Shown: positions 8,245 to 17,434, counted from the first letter of the stretch. The stretch is DNA of 34,914 bases from Nitrospirota bacterium (GCA_016212215.1 JACRGV010000093.1:1-34914); one strand, 5' to 3'. Numbers and translations: made by a program. The notes: generated from the sequence alone by a model not told the origin.

Positions 8245-9021
8245 TCAACGGTTCATTTCAAAAATCAGCCTCAACCCCTCCAGAGTCAGCATTGGATTTA
8301 TCTCTTTTATATTCCTTGTCTGTGCGGCTATCATCTCTGCAAGGCCGCCGGTGGCGACTACATAAGGTTCACCTTCCATCTCCTGCCCCATCTCATTTTT
8401 GATACGTTCCACTAACTCATCCACTAATCCTGCATATCCATAAACAATACCGGACTGTATGCTTGTTACTGTACTCCTGCCAATCACTTTTGCCGGTGGT
8501 TCAAGTGTAACCTTGGGAAGCTTGGCAGCCCTCTGTGATAGTGCATCAAGTGAAATCATAATCCCCGGGACAATCACACCGCCCATGTATTCTGATGCCC
8601 CGCTAACCGCACAAAACGTGGTCGCAGTACCAAAGTCAACTATAATAACAGGCCCGCCGTAAATTGAATACGCTGCAACTGCATTAACTATACGGTCAGC
8701 CCCGACATCTTTGGGGTTATCATAACATATCGTAAGCCCTGTTTTAATATTCTCATCTACAAGAATAGTATCGAGCTTGAAATATCTTTTTACCATCCTC
8801 TTAATAATCGTTGTAAGAGGAGGGACTACAGAAGACATAATCACATTATCAATATTTTTTATACCAGGACTTACAGACCTGATAGCCTCACGAAATAGTA
8901 TCCCGTATTCATCTGCTGTCTTGTTCTGGTCAGAGTTAATGCGCCAATAGTCAACAATATTCTTGTCTTCATATAAGCCGAATACTATGTTTGTATTTCC
9001 AATGTCTATTGCAAGAAGCAT
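8245..9021 (-). CDS. coaX: Type III pantothenate kinase CoaX
   Basis: It phosphorylates pantothenate, the first step of coenzyme A synthesis, in the cytoplasm. The 258 residues show the ASKHA-fold motifs of the type III family: AIDIGNTNIVFGLYE at the N-terminus (phosphate binding), GADRIVNAVAAY in the middle (catalytic Asp), VIIVDFGTATTFCAVS, and the PGIMISLDALSQRAAKLPKV block. The start ATG 9021 lies 10 bp after the birA stop, with TGGGGAAC upstream. The birA-coaX pairing is common, so the two are probably co-transcribed. Nothing is missing. Confidence 0.96.
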   Translation of the reverse strand: MLLAIDIGNTNIVFGLYEDKNIVDYWRINSDQNKTADEYGILFREAIRSVSPGIKNIDNVIMSSVVPPLTTIIKRMVKRYFKLDTILVDENIKTGLTICYDNPKDVGADRIVNAVAAYSIYGGPVIIVDFGTATTFCAVSGASEYMGGVIVPGIMISLDALSQRAAKLPKVTLEPPAKVIGRSTVTSIQSGIVYGYAGLVDELVERIKNEMGQEMEGEPYVVATGGLAEMIAAQTRNIKEINPMLTLEGLRLIFEMNR

Positions 9022-9031
9022 AAGTTCCCCA

Positions 9032-10018
9032 TTACTCCATCACTGTCACATCACCTGAATAAATTACCTTTGTTGAATCTTCTCCAATCCTTATTACAAG
9101 CCCGCCTTCCGTAGTAATGTCTTCTGCAACCCCTGTAATAGCACCGCCCGCAGATGTAACCTTTATCATTTTATTAAGTGTAATACAGAGCTTACGCCAC
9201 TTACTCATAATTGACATGATGCCTTTTTTTCTCAGGTACTCATAGTTTGAATCCATTGACTCAATAAGGAAACATAAGAGTTTAGTGCGATCCGACTTCC
9301 TTCCAAGGCTATCCATAACAGACGTTGCAGGAATCCTGAAACTATCAGGAAAGTCTTCGTTTTTCATATTAACATTTATCCCGATTCCGATAACAACATA
9401 ATTTATCTTCTCTTCCTCAGCATTCATCTCAGTCAGAATACCTGAAATCTTTTTCTGATTCACAAGAATATCATTGGGCCATTTTATCCATGCCTCAAGA
9501 CCTGTTGTCCCTGCAATAGCCTCAGCCGCTGCAAGGGATGCCATCATGGTCAAAACCGGTGCATTTACAGGTGGAATCTCAGGTCTTATAAGGAATGATG
9601 CATATATATTAACACCCTTTGGTGATATCCACTGCCTCCCAAGCCGCCCCTTGCCGTGTAGTTGAGATTCAGCAATTACCACAAGACCTTCCTTGCCCCC
9701 TTTTGATGCAAGCTCCATTGTAATGTCATTAGTAGATTTAACCTCATCAAATACGAGTATGTCATTACCTATTACCGTAGTTTTTATTTCTTTTTTTATA
9801 TCTGCGGCAGAGAGTATGTCAGGCGTCTCTATCAACTTGTAACCTTTTGACGGAACACTAATGATAACGTACCCCTTCTTCCTCAACCCCTCAATATGCT
9901 TCCAGACCGCTGCCCTCGTTATCTTAATCTGATTGCTTATTGCCTGACCAGAGACAAACTCATCCTGCCTTTCTTTGAAAGTGTTTAAGATGAGATTGTC
10001 TATTTTTTCAACTTGCAT
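9032..10018 (-). CDS. birA: Bifunctional biotin--[acetyl-CoA-carboxylase] ligase / biotin repressor BirA
   Basis: It activates biotin to biotinyl-5'-AMP and transfers it to the biotin carboxyl carrier protein; with its DNA-binding domain it may also repress biotin genes. The 328 residues begin with a winged helix-turn-helix (about 1-65; QISNQIKITRAAVWKHIEGLRKKGY). The ligase domain follows, with the biotin/ATP loop GKGRLGRQWISPKGVNIYASF, WIKWPNDILV and GIGINVN. The C-terminal domain is SH3-like (GVAEDITTEGGLVIRI). The start is ATG 10018, with GGATGA upstream lying in the flank of a family A repeat. Regulatory function is inferred from the HTH; no biotin operator was identified here. Confidence 0.95.
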   Translation of the reverse strand: MQVEKIDNLILNTFKERQDEFVSGQAISNQIKITRAAVWKHIEGLRKKGYVIISVPSKGYKLIETPDILSAADIKKEIKTTVIGNDILVFDEVKSTNDITMELASKGGKEGLVVIAESQLHGKGRLGRQWISPKGVNIYASFLIRPEIPPVNAPVLTMMASLAAAEAIAGTTGLEAWIKWPNDILVNQKKISGILTEMNAEEEKINYVVIGIGINVNMKNEDFPDSFRIPATSVMDSLGRKSDRTKLLCFLIESMDSNYEYLRKKGIMSIMSKWRKLCITLNKMIKVTSAGGAITGVAEDITTEGGLVIRIGEDSTKVIYSGDVTVME

Positions 10019-10021
10019 TGT

Positions 10022-10164
10022 TATTCATCCGAAAATGACCCCATCCCCACCCTAACCCTCCCCTTGAAGGGGAGGGAATAAACTAAGCACCCTCTCCCTC
10101 AGGGAGAGGGTCCGGGTGAGGGTGGGGTTTTCATTGCCATTTGTGAACCACCAGCTCATGACAG
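10022..10164. repeat. Full-length family A composite repeat between nadC and birA
   Basis: Outer arms ACCCCATCCCCACCC and GGGTGAGGGTGGGGTTTTC enclose two inner hairpins, CCCTCCCCTTGAAGGGGAGG and CCCTCTCCCTCAGGGAGAGG. The tail CATTGCCATTTGTGAACC and GCTCATGACAG follows. The same architecture recurs at 34779-34914. The tail overlaps the 3' end of nadC. Confidence 0.9.
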
Positions 10165-11022
10165 TTCTTTATTCACATCCATACTCAGGTTGGCCCACAC
10201 CGCTGAATGTATTAATGCACCTGCTGAAATAATGTCTACGCCGGTTGCCGCAACATCTCTTATTCTGTCAAGCGTCATTCCGCCTGATGCCTCTATCAAT
10301 ATCTGTTTTGCCTTATGTTCTCTGATAATGCTGACTGCTTCACGCATCATCTGAAGGTCCATGTTGTCCAACAGGATAATATCTGCACCGCCTCTCACTG
10401 CTTCTCTAACCTCTTCAATATTACTGACCTCTATCTCTATCTTTATTGTATGAGGCACTTTTTTTTTCACAGAAGTTATAGCCACTGCAACCCCTTCTGT
10501 CAATGCTATGTGGTTTTCCTTTATAAGAATCCCGTCAAACAAACCATACCTGTGATTCCAACAGCCTCCGGCCCTCACAGCATACTTCTCAAGAGACCTC
10601 AATCCCGGAGTGGTCTTTCTTGTATCAACTATCCTGACAGGAAATCCGGCAACAGCCTCTTTGTATTTCCGTGACAGTGTCGCAATCCCTGAAAGCCTCT
10701 GCAGAAAATTTAGTGCCACCCTCTCACCGGTAAGAAGCGTCCTTGCCTTTCCGTGCAGACGTGCAATGTTAGTTCCTGACTTTACTGACTCTCCATCCCC
10801 TGCCAGAGCCTCAAATATTACTTCCACATCAAGGGTCTTGAACACCTCTTCTGCAACCCTGATACCTGCCAGAACTATATCCTCTTCTGCAATAATAGTC
10901 CCTACAGCATCCATATTCTCAGGAATCAGGAAAGCAGTTGTTATATCACCTGAACCTATATCTTCCGAAAGTGCGTTATTAACAATCTTCCCGATCTCAA
11001 TTAAAGAAAGGTCATTCTGCAT
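10156..11022 (-). CDS. nadC: Nicotinate-nucleotide pyrophosphorylase (carboxylating), NadC
   Basis: It converts quinolinate and PRPP to nicotinate mononucleotide, CO2 and pyrophosphate in de novo NAD synthesis. The 288 residues match the usual QPRTase length. Visible landmarks are the N-terminal SEDIGSGDITTAFLIPE, ERVALNFLQRLSGIAT, the PRPP/quinolinate-binding RIVDTRKTTPGLRSLEKYAVRAGGC (given in parts: DTRKTTPGLR, EKYAVRAGG), NHRYGLFDGILIKENHI, EIEVSNIEE, and the barrel-closing EASGGMTLDRI and GVDIISAGALIHS. The ATG at 11022 abuts the valS TAG with no gap, indicating translational coupling. The last residues (KELS) and the stop lie in the conserved tail of a family A repeat. Confidence 0.96.
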   Translation of the reverse strand: MQNDLSLIEIGKIVNNALSEDIGSGDITTAFLIPENMDAVGTIIAEEDIVLAGIRVAEEVFKTLDVEVIFEALAGDGESVKSGTNIARLHGKARTLLTGERVALNFLQRLSGIATLSRKYKEAVAGFPVRIVDTRKTTPGLRSLEKYAVRAGGCWNHRYGLFDGILIKENHIALTEGVAVAITSVKKKVPHTIKIEIEVSNIEEVREAVRGGADIILLDNMDLQMMREAVSIIREHKAKQILIEASGGMTLDRIRDVAATGVDIISAGALIHSAVWANLSMDVNKELS

Positions 11023-13782
11023 CTATGAACCAAGCCATGACAGGTTAGCCTCAATTCTCAATTTCTGCTCCGTCAGCTCCTGATATTTTCCTTTTTCCTT
11101 CTGAACTATCTCTTCAGGGGCCTTTTCAATAAAACTCTTATTAGACAACTTACTGTTAATCCTTTCAATCTCATTATTCATATCACTGAGACGTTTACTC
11201 AACTGCCTCTTCTCTTTATCTATATCAATTACACCTTCAAGCGGCAGGTAAATCTCACCTCCTGAGAACACAGAGATAGCAGACTTCTCAGGACGCTTAA
11301 TATCTTTACCAATCACAACATCCTTGATCCATGCAAGCCTCTTCAGATATATAAAATTGTCTTCGAGCAAATTGTTTAGGAATTCATTAGAAAATCCCTC
11401 CGGCGGGGTTGGAAAACCCCGCCTATCCGTGCCTAAATTGAGGATAGGCGGGACATTCTTGTCCCGCTGATTTTCATGCCCCTTTGTAATCGCCCCGCTC
11501 ATGAGAGATTTATCAGCAATCTTGAGATGGACATCCACAATCTGAGACGGCGGGATATTCAACTCTGACCTCATACTCCTTACAGTCTTTATAACCTCCA
11601 TAACTGACTCCATATCCTTCTCTGCAGAATCATTCAGAAGCGGCTCTTCAACTACAGGGTATCCGGAGACCATCAAAGATGGACCCTTATTATTAAAATC
11701 GCCGTTCTGATATATCTCCTCAGTAATAAAAGGCATAAAGGGATGAAGCAGTCTCAGTACATTATCCAGCGTGTTTAACAAAACCGCAGAAGTGTTCTCC
11801 TTCCTCTGTCCTCCTTCAGCAATTTGTAGTTTTGCAAATTCCAGATACCAGTCGCAGAACTCATGCCAGAAGAATTTATAGATTGTACCTGATGCCAGAT
11901 CAAACCGGTACTCACCCAGCATCCCTGAAATCTCTGCTATTGTATTATTCAAGCGGCTCAGTATCCATTTATCAGGGAGTGTCAGATAATCTTTATCAAG
12001 ACGAACCGCACCTTCTGAATTCATCATTATAAATCTTGACGCATTCCATATCTTGTTTGCAAAATTCCTGTTCCCCTCAATGCGTTCTTCGGAGAGCTTA
12101 ATGTCACGGCCCGGTGAAGACATCGAGGCCAGTGTAAATCTTAGTGCATCCGTACCATACTTCCCCATTATAATCAGGGGGTCAATAACATTCCCCTTTG
12201 ATTTGCTCATCTTCTGTCCCTCAGCATCCCTGACGAGTGCATGGATACATACCTCTTTAAAAGGGACATCCCCCATAAATTTAATCCCCATCATCATCAT
12301 ACGGGCTACCCAGAAAAAGAGTATGTCAAATCCGGTAACAAGGACAGACGTCGGATAAAACCGTTTTAGATCCTCTGTCTTCTCAGGCCAGCCTAATGTC
12401 GAGAAGGGCCATAAGGCAGAAGAGAACCATGTATCAAGCACGTCCTCATCCTGTAAAATATCAGGACTGCCGCATTGTTTGCAGGCTGAAGGATTATCCC
12501 TGTCAACTGTAACTCCCCCGCAGGCTTTACAATGCCATGCCGGTATCTGATGTCCCCACCATATCTGCCTTGATATACACCAGTCTTTGATATTATTCAT
12601 CCATTCAAAATATGTATTCTCCCAGCCTTTCGGGATAATTGTAACCTTGCCCTCTTCAACTGCCCGGATAGCCGGTTCAGCAAGCGGCTTTGTCTTAACA
12701 AACCACTGTTTTGACACATTGGGTTCTATTATAGTCTTGCACCTGTAACAATGACCCACTGCATGAAGGTGATTATCCTCTTTTACAAGCTCTCCCCTGT
12801 CGGTAAGGTCTTTGAGAATCGCCTTCCTGCACTCAAATCTGTCCATTCCTTTATACTGCCCGGCATCGTCGTTCATCTTTCCGTCATCAGTCATTACCTT
12901 TATCTTAGGAAGTCCGTGCCTGTTGCCGACCTCAAAGTCATTCGGGTCATGGGCAGGGGTAATCTTTAATGCTCCGGTACCGAATTCCATTTCAACTACA
13001 GTATCCGCGATAACAGGTATCACCCTTCCAACAACAGGAATAATTACATCCTTACCTATAAAACTGCTGTATCTTGTATCAGCCGGATTTACAGCAACCG
13101 CAGTATCTCCAAGTATCGTCTCAGGACGTGTTGTAGCAACTGTCAGCGAGCCGGATCCGTCAGCAAGTTGATAAACAAGGTGATATAACTTCCCTTGAAT
13201 ATTCTCATACTCAACCTCAAGGTCCGACAATGCGGTCATACACCTGGGGCACCAATTAATAATGTAATTTCCCTGATATATAAGCCCATCTTCATAGAGC
13301 CGTACAAAGACCTCCCGCACAGCCCTTGACATCCCATCATCCATTGTAAAACGTTCCCTGCTCCAATCACATGAACCGCCAAGGCGTTTAAGCTGATAGA
13401 TAATCGTACGGCCGTAATATTCCCGCCACTCCCAGACCTTTTTAACAAACCGTTCTCTGCCGTACTCCTTCCTGCTGTTCCCCTCTGAGGCTATATGCCG
13501 CTCTACAACATTCTGAGTTGCAATACCCGCATGGTCGGTCCCGGGCACCCAAAGAGTGTTATAACCTGACATCCTCTTCCAGCGGACAATAATGTCCTGT
13601 AAAGTAGTGTTAAGGGCATGACCCATGTGCAAAGAACCGGTGATATTAGGGGGTGGAATTACTATAGAAAAACTATTTGGATTGTCCTGCTCTGCTGCCT
13701 TAAAAAAACCATTGTCCTCCCAGAATTTGTACCACTTTTCTTCTACCTCTTCAGGGCTGTAAACCTTACTAAGTTCATTCAT
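11023..13782 (-). CDS. valS: Valine--tRNA ligase ValS, carrying an in-frame family B insertion
   Basis: It charges tRNA-Val. The 919 residues include the HIGH-type motif in NITGSLHMGHALN, the CP1 editing domain with TTRPETILGDTAVAV, a CxxC zinc pair (CKACGG, CKQCGS), KMSKSKGN, the anticodon-binding domain and the C-terminal coiled-coil arm (about 845-915). Residues about 760-796 are translated from a family B repeat (…GHENQRDKN…GFPTPPEGF…) and separate DVHLKIADKSLMS from EFLNNLLEDNF, sequence that would otherwise be adjacent. The frame is open throughout, so the enzyme is probably functional with the extra loop. The start overlaps the response-regulator stop in an ATGA arrangement, and the stop abuts nadC. 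Confidence 0.97.
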   Translation of the reverse strand: MNELSKVYSPEEVEEKWYKFWEDNGFFKAAEQDNPNSFSIVIPPPNITGSLHMGHALNTTLQDIIVRWKRMSGYNTLWVPGTDHAGIATQNVVERHIASEGNSRKEYGRERFVKKVWEWREYYGRTIIYQLKRLGGSCDWSRERFTMDDGMSRAVREVFVRLYEDGLIYQGNYIINWCPRCMTALSDLEVEYENIQGKLYHLVYQLADGSGSLTVATTRPETILGDTAVAVNPADTRYSSFIGKDVIIPVVGRVIPVIADTVVEMEFGTGALKITPAHDPNDFEVGNRHGLPKIKVMTDDGKMNDDAGQYKGMDRFECRKAILKDLTDRGELVKEDNHLHAVGHCYRCKTIIEPNVSKQWFVKTKPLAEPAIRAVEEGKVTIIPKGWENTYFEWMNNIKDWCISRQIWWGHQIPAWHCKACGGVTVDRDNPSACKQCGSPDILQDEDVLDTWFSSALWPFSTLGWPEKTEDLKRFYPTSVLVTGFDILFFWVARMMMMGIKFMGDVPFKEVCIHALVRDAEGQKMSKSKGNVIDPLIIMGKYGTDALRFTLASMSSPGRDIKLSEERIEGNRNFANKIWNASRFIMMNSEGAVRLDKDYLTLPDKWILSRLNNTIAEISGMLGEYRFDLASGTIYKFFWHEFCDWYLEFAKLQIAEGGQRKENTSAVLLNTLDNVLRLLHPFMPFITEEIYQNGDFNNKGPSLMVSGYPVVEEPLLNDSAEKDMESVMEVIKTVRSMRSELNIPPSQIVDVHLKIADKSLMSGAITKGHENQRDKNVPPILNLGTDRRGFPTPPEGFSNEFLNNLLEDNFIYLKRLAWIKDVVIGKDIKRPEKSAISVFSGGEIYLPLEGVIDIDKEKRQLSKRLSDMNNEIERINSKLSNKSFIEKAPEEIVQKEKGKYQELTEQKLRIEANLSWLGS
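11390..11507. repeat. Family B repeat inside valS
   Basis: It is the same element as at 5138-5240: AAAATCCCTCCGGCGGGG, AAAACCCCGCCTATCC, ATAGGCGGGACATTCTTGTC, then GATTTTCATGCCCCTTTGT and CGCTCATGA. It lies in frame within valS and contributes roughly 37 codons. Confidence 0.92.
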
Positions 13783-14744
13783 CCACTCTCACCCTTGAGC
13801 CTTTCTATCTCCTTTTTGACCTCTTCTTCTGCAATCCTGGGGACTACATCCATTACTATCTTTTCAATAAATTCTCTTGAGATTTTGCTTAACATTTTTT
13901 CAATTATTTCGTCGGGGAATAACCCCATCCCCACCCTATCCCTCCCCTTGAAGGGGAGGGGACTTTCACTCTCCATCTGCTCACCTGTTGTTTCTTCTTC
14001 CTGTGGGAGGGGGATGGACATATCACCTTCTGCTCTTTCCGTCGTTATAAACTCCCTCCCCTTCAAGGGGAGGGCTGGGGTGGGGATGGGGTTACTGTCA
14101 AGTGTTGTACTTACATACCCCGTCTGCTCCAATTCCTTTTCAATCTCCTCCATTGCAACTTCATTGATTTCCGCAGGAATCTGCTCTTCTATCTCCTCCA
14201 CTCCGGCTATCCCTGCAAGATTATCATTTAAGACCGCTGACTCATTTTCCAAAATAATATCTTTCTTATTTACATCCTTCTTTGACTCCTCAGAAACATT
14301 CCAGCCTAGTAGTTCTTCAATACCAATTGGGCCCATTGGTTCAACCTGTTCATAGGACGGCATTGAAGATGCTTCCATACAATCCTTTATGGTATTTACC
14401 ATCTTAGTAGGGTCTATGGGCTTGTATATAATCCCATAACCCGGTGGTATATCTTCTCCGGTTTTTAATAATGCGTCCATGTTCTCTATCACGTACAGGA
14501 TAGGGACGTATTTAAATTCTGGAAATTCCGGTCTATTCCTGATAGCCCTGCTGACCTCTATTCCATTTACCCCTGAGAGACCAGGGTCAAGGAGTATCAC
14601 ATCAGGCATAAACCTTGTGGCAACATCAAGTGCAACCGTTCCATCCGATACCGTGGAAATATCAAAACCTTCCAGTTTCAGAAAATAAGAAATAACCTGG
14701 AGAACAGTACTATCAGACTCTGCAATAAGAACCTTTTTACCCAT
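13779..14744 (-). CDS. Response regulator: REC domain, repeat-bearing linker, C-terminal helical segment
   Basis: A 321-residue cytoplasmic signalling protein. Residues 1-125 form a receiver domain: KKVLIAESDS (acidic pocket), VILLDPGLSG with the phosphoacceptor Asp, VPILYVIE, and the conserved Lys in IIYKPIDP. No DNA-binding domain follows. Residues about 130-275 form an acidic, low-complexity linker holding two translated family A repeats (NPIPTPALPLKGRE at about 217-230; SPLPFKGRDRVGMG at about 261-275). The C-terminal 45 residues (DEIIEKMLSKISREFIEKIV..., ending EEVKKEIERLKGESG) are strongly helical and resemble tails of deltaproteobacterial receiver proteins, though I cannot name the family. 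It is the first gene after the promoter at 14816-14844, and its stop overlaps valS by ATGA. Partner kinase unknown. Confidence 0.85.
   Translation of the reverse strand: MGKKVLIAESDSTVLQVISYFLKLEGFDISTVSDGTVALDVATRFMPDVILLDPGLSGVNGIEVSRAIRNRPEFPEFKYVPILYVIENMDALLKTGEDIPPGYGIIYKPIDPTKMVNTIKDCMEASSMPSYEQVEPMGPIGIEELLGWNVSEESKKDVNKKDIILENESAVLNDNLAGIAGVEEIEEQIPAEINEVAMEEIEKELEQTGYVSTTLDSNPIPTPALPLKGREFITTERAEGDMSIPLPQEEETTGEQMESESPLPFKGRDRVGMGLFPDEIIEKMLSKISREFIEKIVMDVVPRIAEEEVKKEIERLKGESG
13921..13962. repeat. Family A half-unit in the response-regulator linker, forward
   Basis: AACCCCATCCCCACCC followed by the hairpin CCCTCCCCTTGAAGGGGAGG. It is read on the minus strand as SPLPFKGRDRVGMGL. 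Confidence 0.9.
14053..14093. repeat. Family A half-unit in the response-regulator linker, inverted
   Basis: CCCTCCCCTTCAAGGGGAGG followed by GGGTGGGGATGGGGTT, the reverse complement of the copy at 13921-13962. It is read as NPIPTPALPLKGRE. The two copies form a ~40-bp inverted repeat with about 90 bp between them. Confidence 0.9.
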
Positions 14745-14815
14745 ACCGGATCCCCCCTGTTTTCTAAAAAGTTAATTTCATGGTTTTATGATATTCCCGA
14801 TTTTAACAAGCTAAC

Positions 14816-14844
14816 ATAGTATTATTTATCAGAGTTTGTGTCAA
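14816..14844 (-). promoter_or_regulatory. Sigma70-type promoter for the response regulator-valS operon
   Basis: On the minus strand TTGACA (14844-14839) is a perfect -35. TACTAT (14821-14816) is a 4/6 -10 at the optimal 17-bp spacing. Transcription would start near 14809, about 65 bases before the ATG at 14744, which has GGGGGG as its ribosome site. It lies between the CRISPR array and the operon, so it would give the housekeeping genes expression independent of the cas operon. Confidence 0.7.
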
Positions 14845-14898
14845 GTAGAGACACCATTAATCTCTTGAATTTTCAGGGGGTTGAGGCCAATTATTGCT

Positions 14899-15375
14899 AT
14901 ATTGAGGTGAGATAAGCTGGAACCCTCTCCGCAACATAATATAGACTAGTGGGCTTATAAGGCGGTTGCAGCGCTTCAATCCTTGTTTTTATGGAAGCCT
15001 CTCCGCAACTGCGATTATTTCAGGTGCGAAGATTGCCACAGGAGCAGGTTTCAATCCTTGTTTTTATGGAAGCCTCTCCGCAACACCTTGCGCAGAAGGT
15101 ACAAGGGCAGTTACCGAATGCGTTTCAATCCTTGTTTTTATGGAAGCCTCTCCGCAAGCGCCTGCCGGTGACCATTCGGAAATATTTCCTGAGTTTCAAT
15201 CCTTGTTTTTATGGAAGCCTCTCCGCAACATTGTGTTTGACATGGAGAAAACTATAATCAATATGCGTTTCAATCCTTGTTTTTATGGAAGCCTCTCCGC
15301 AAAAATCTGTTTAATCGTCATGCTTTTGACACCCTTCGGTTTCAATCCTTGTTTTTATGGAAGCCTCTCCGCAAC
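14899..15375 (-). CRISPR. CRISPR array, six 37-bp repeats plus one degenerate terminal repeat, type I-B
   Basis: On the + strand each repeat runs from GTTTCAATCC to CTCCGCAAC. Repeats lie at 14973-15009, 15048-15084, 15122-15158, 15193-15229, 15267-15303 and 15339-15375; spacers between them are 38, 37, 34, 37 and 35 bp. A seventh copy, 14899-14935, keeps only about its last 19 bases and is followed by a 37-bp spacer, marking the old end. The last + strand base varies (C, G or A), so 36 bp are strictly conserved. Read on the minus strand the repeat ends ATTGAAAC, the usual crRNA 5' handle of type I-B, so transcription follows the cas genes and the leader is at the 15376 side. The repeat at 14973 has one change, T to C, at its second base. 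Confidence 0.97.
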
Positions 15376-15548
15376 TCAATTTTGTCTCACTCCCTTTATT
15401 TATGCGGTCTCCTGACAATTTTACTCTTCCTATTTCCCCCCTTTCCAAGCCCTCTGATATAAAATAAATTGCCATATTTTCACCCCCTTTACATCGTCTC
15501 AGCCTCGAAAAATCTAAAGTATTCCATGCAGTTACGATTCTGATCTAT
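15376..15548 (-). promoter_or_regulatory. Probable CRISPR leader
   Basis: This is the 173-bp stretch between the cas4 stop and the first (newest) repeat on the minus strand. The degenerate repeat at the other end places the leader here. I see no convincing promoter hexamers. It does contain a well-placed GGGGGTG and an ATG at 15475 that opens a 54-codon frame into the first repeat (see findings). Confidence 0.6.
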
Positions 15549-16142
15549 TCACACACAAATATTTTTATAACAACAGTCAACGCACCTGTTATTCCATCTT
15601 GTCCTTTTAGGATAATAACCTTTCAAAATAACAGCTAATATCTCCTCAACTAAAGCCATAGCATACTCAAAATCCTCAGGCTTGTAAACCACTTCTTTTA
15701 ATGTGATACCATCCCGCACATAGCAGAGATAACCCCTGTAAACAGGCTTCTTATATGTTTCCCTGATCAGCATTGCATAAAGAACAGACTGAACTTTATG
15801 GGTTTCAAACAGGAAATCCCTGAACTCGGTATATTTATAATCAAGAGTCGCCATACTGCCGTCTGAGAGGGTCAGCACCTCATCAATCACCCCTCTTACC
15901 CGAATAACCGGTGATGCCACATAAACGGAAAGTTCCTTATCCACACATCCGATCTTTTTCCTCAGGTATTCCTTATTCTCCTTTTCACGCCGTTCATGCA
16001 GTTCCCGCCCTTTCAAAACTTTATATCTAAGTTCCTCGTGCTGGGGTATTTTCAGGCAATTCATAAAGTATGTAAACCTTGGGCAGAAGAGATGTTCGAT
16101 TACCTCAGAGGGAGTAATCATGACTGTAGATTCTGTGTCCAT
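15549..16142 (-). CDS. cas4: CRISPR-associated exonuclease Cas4
   Basis: A RecB-family nuclease with an iron-sulfur cluster that trims and PAM-selects prespacers for Cas1-Cas2. The 197 residues from MDTESTVMITPSEVIEHLFCPRF contain the first cluster Cys (LFCPRF), the nuclease core with TLDYKY and the Q-x3-Y motif (KVQSVLYAML), and the C-terminal Cys group CVDCCYKNIC. I start at ATG 16142, 10 bp after the cas2 stop and preceded by GAGGTG at good spacing. A longer frame to 16211 would overlap cas2 by 59 bp and adds a non-family N-terminus. It is the last cas gene before the leader; Cas4 after Cas2 is less usual for I-B loci. Confidence 0.93.
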   Translation of the reverse strand: MDTESTVMITPSEVIEHLFCPRFTYFMNCLKIPQHEELRYKVLKGRELHERREKENKEYLRKKIGCVDKELSVYVASPVIRVRGVIDEVLTLSDGSMATLDYKYTEFRDFLFETHKVQSVLYAMLIRETYKKPVYRGYLCYVRDGITLKEVVYKPEDFEYAMALVEEILAVILKGYYPKRTRWNNRCVDCCYKNICV

Positions 16143-16152
16143 CACCTGCACC

Positions 16153-17434
<1,282 letters not shown>

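Noticed and set aside
14966-15462. Plus-strand ORFs across the array with repeated FNPCFYGSLSA or FQSLFLWKPLRN peptides
   Set aside because: They are translations of the CRISPR repeats in several frames; the peptide period equals the repeat-spacer period.
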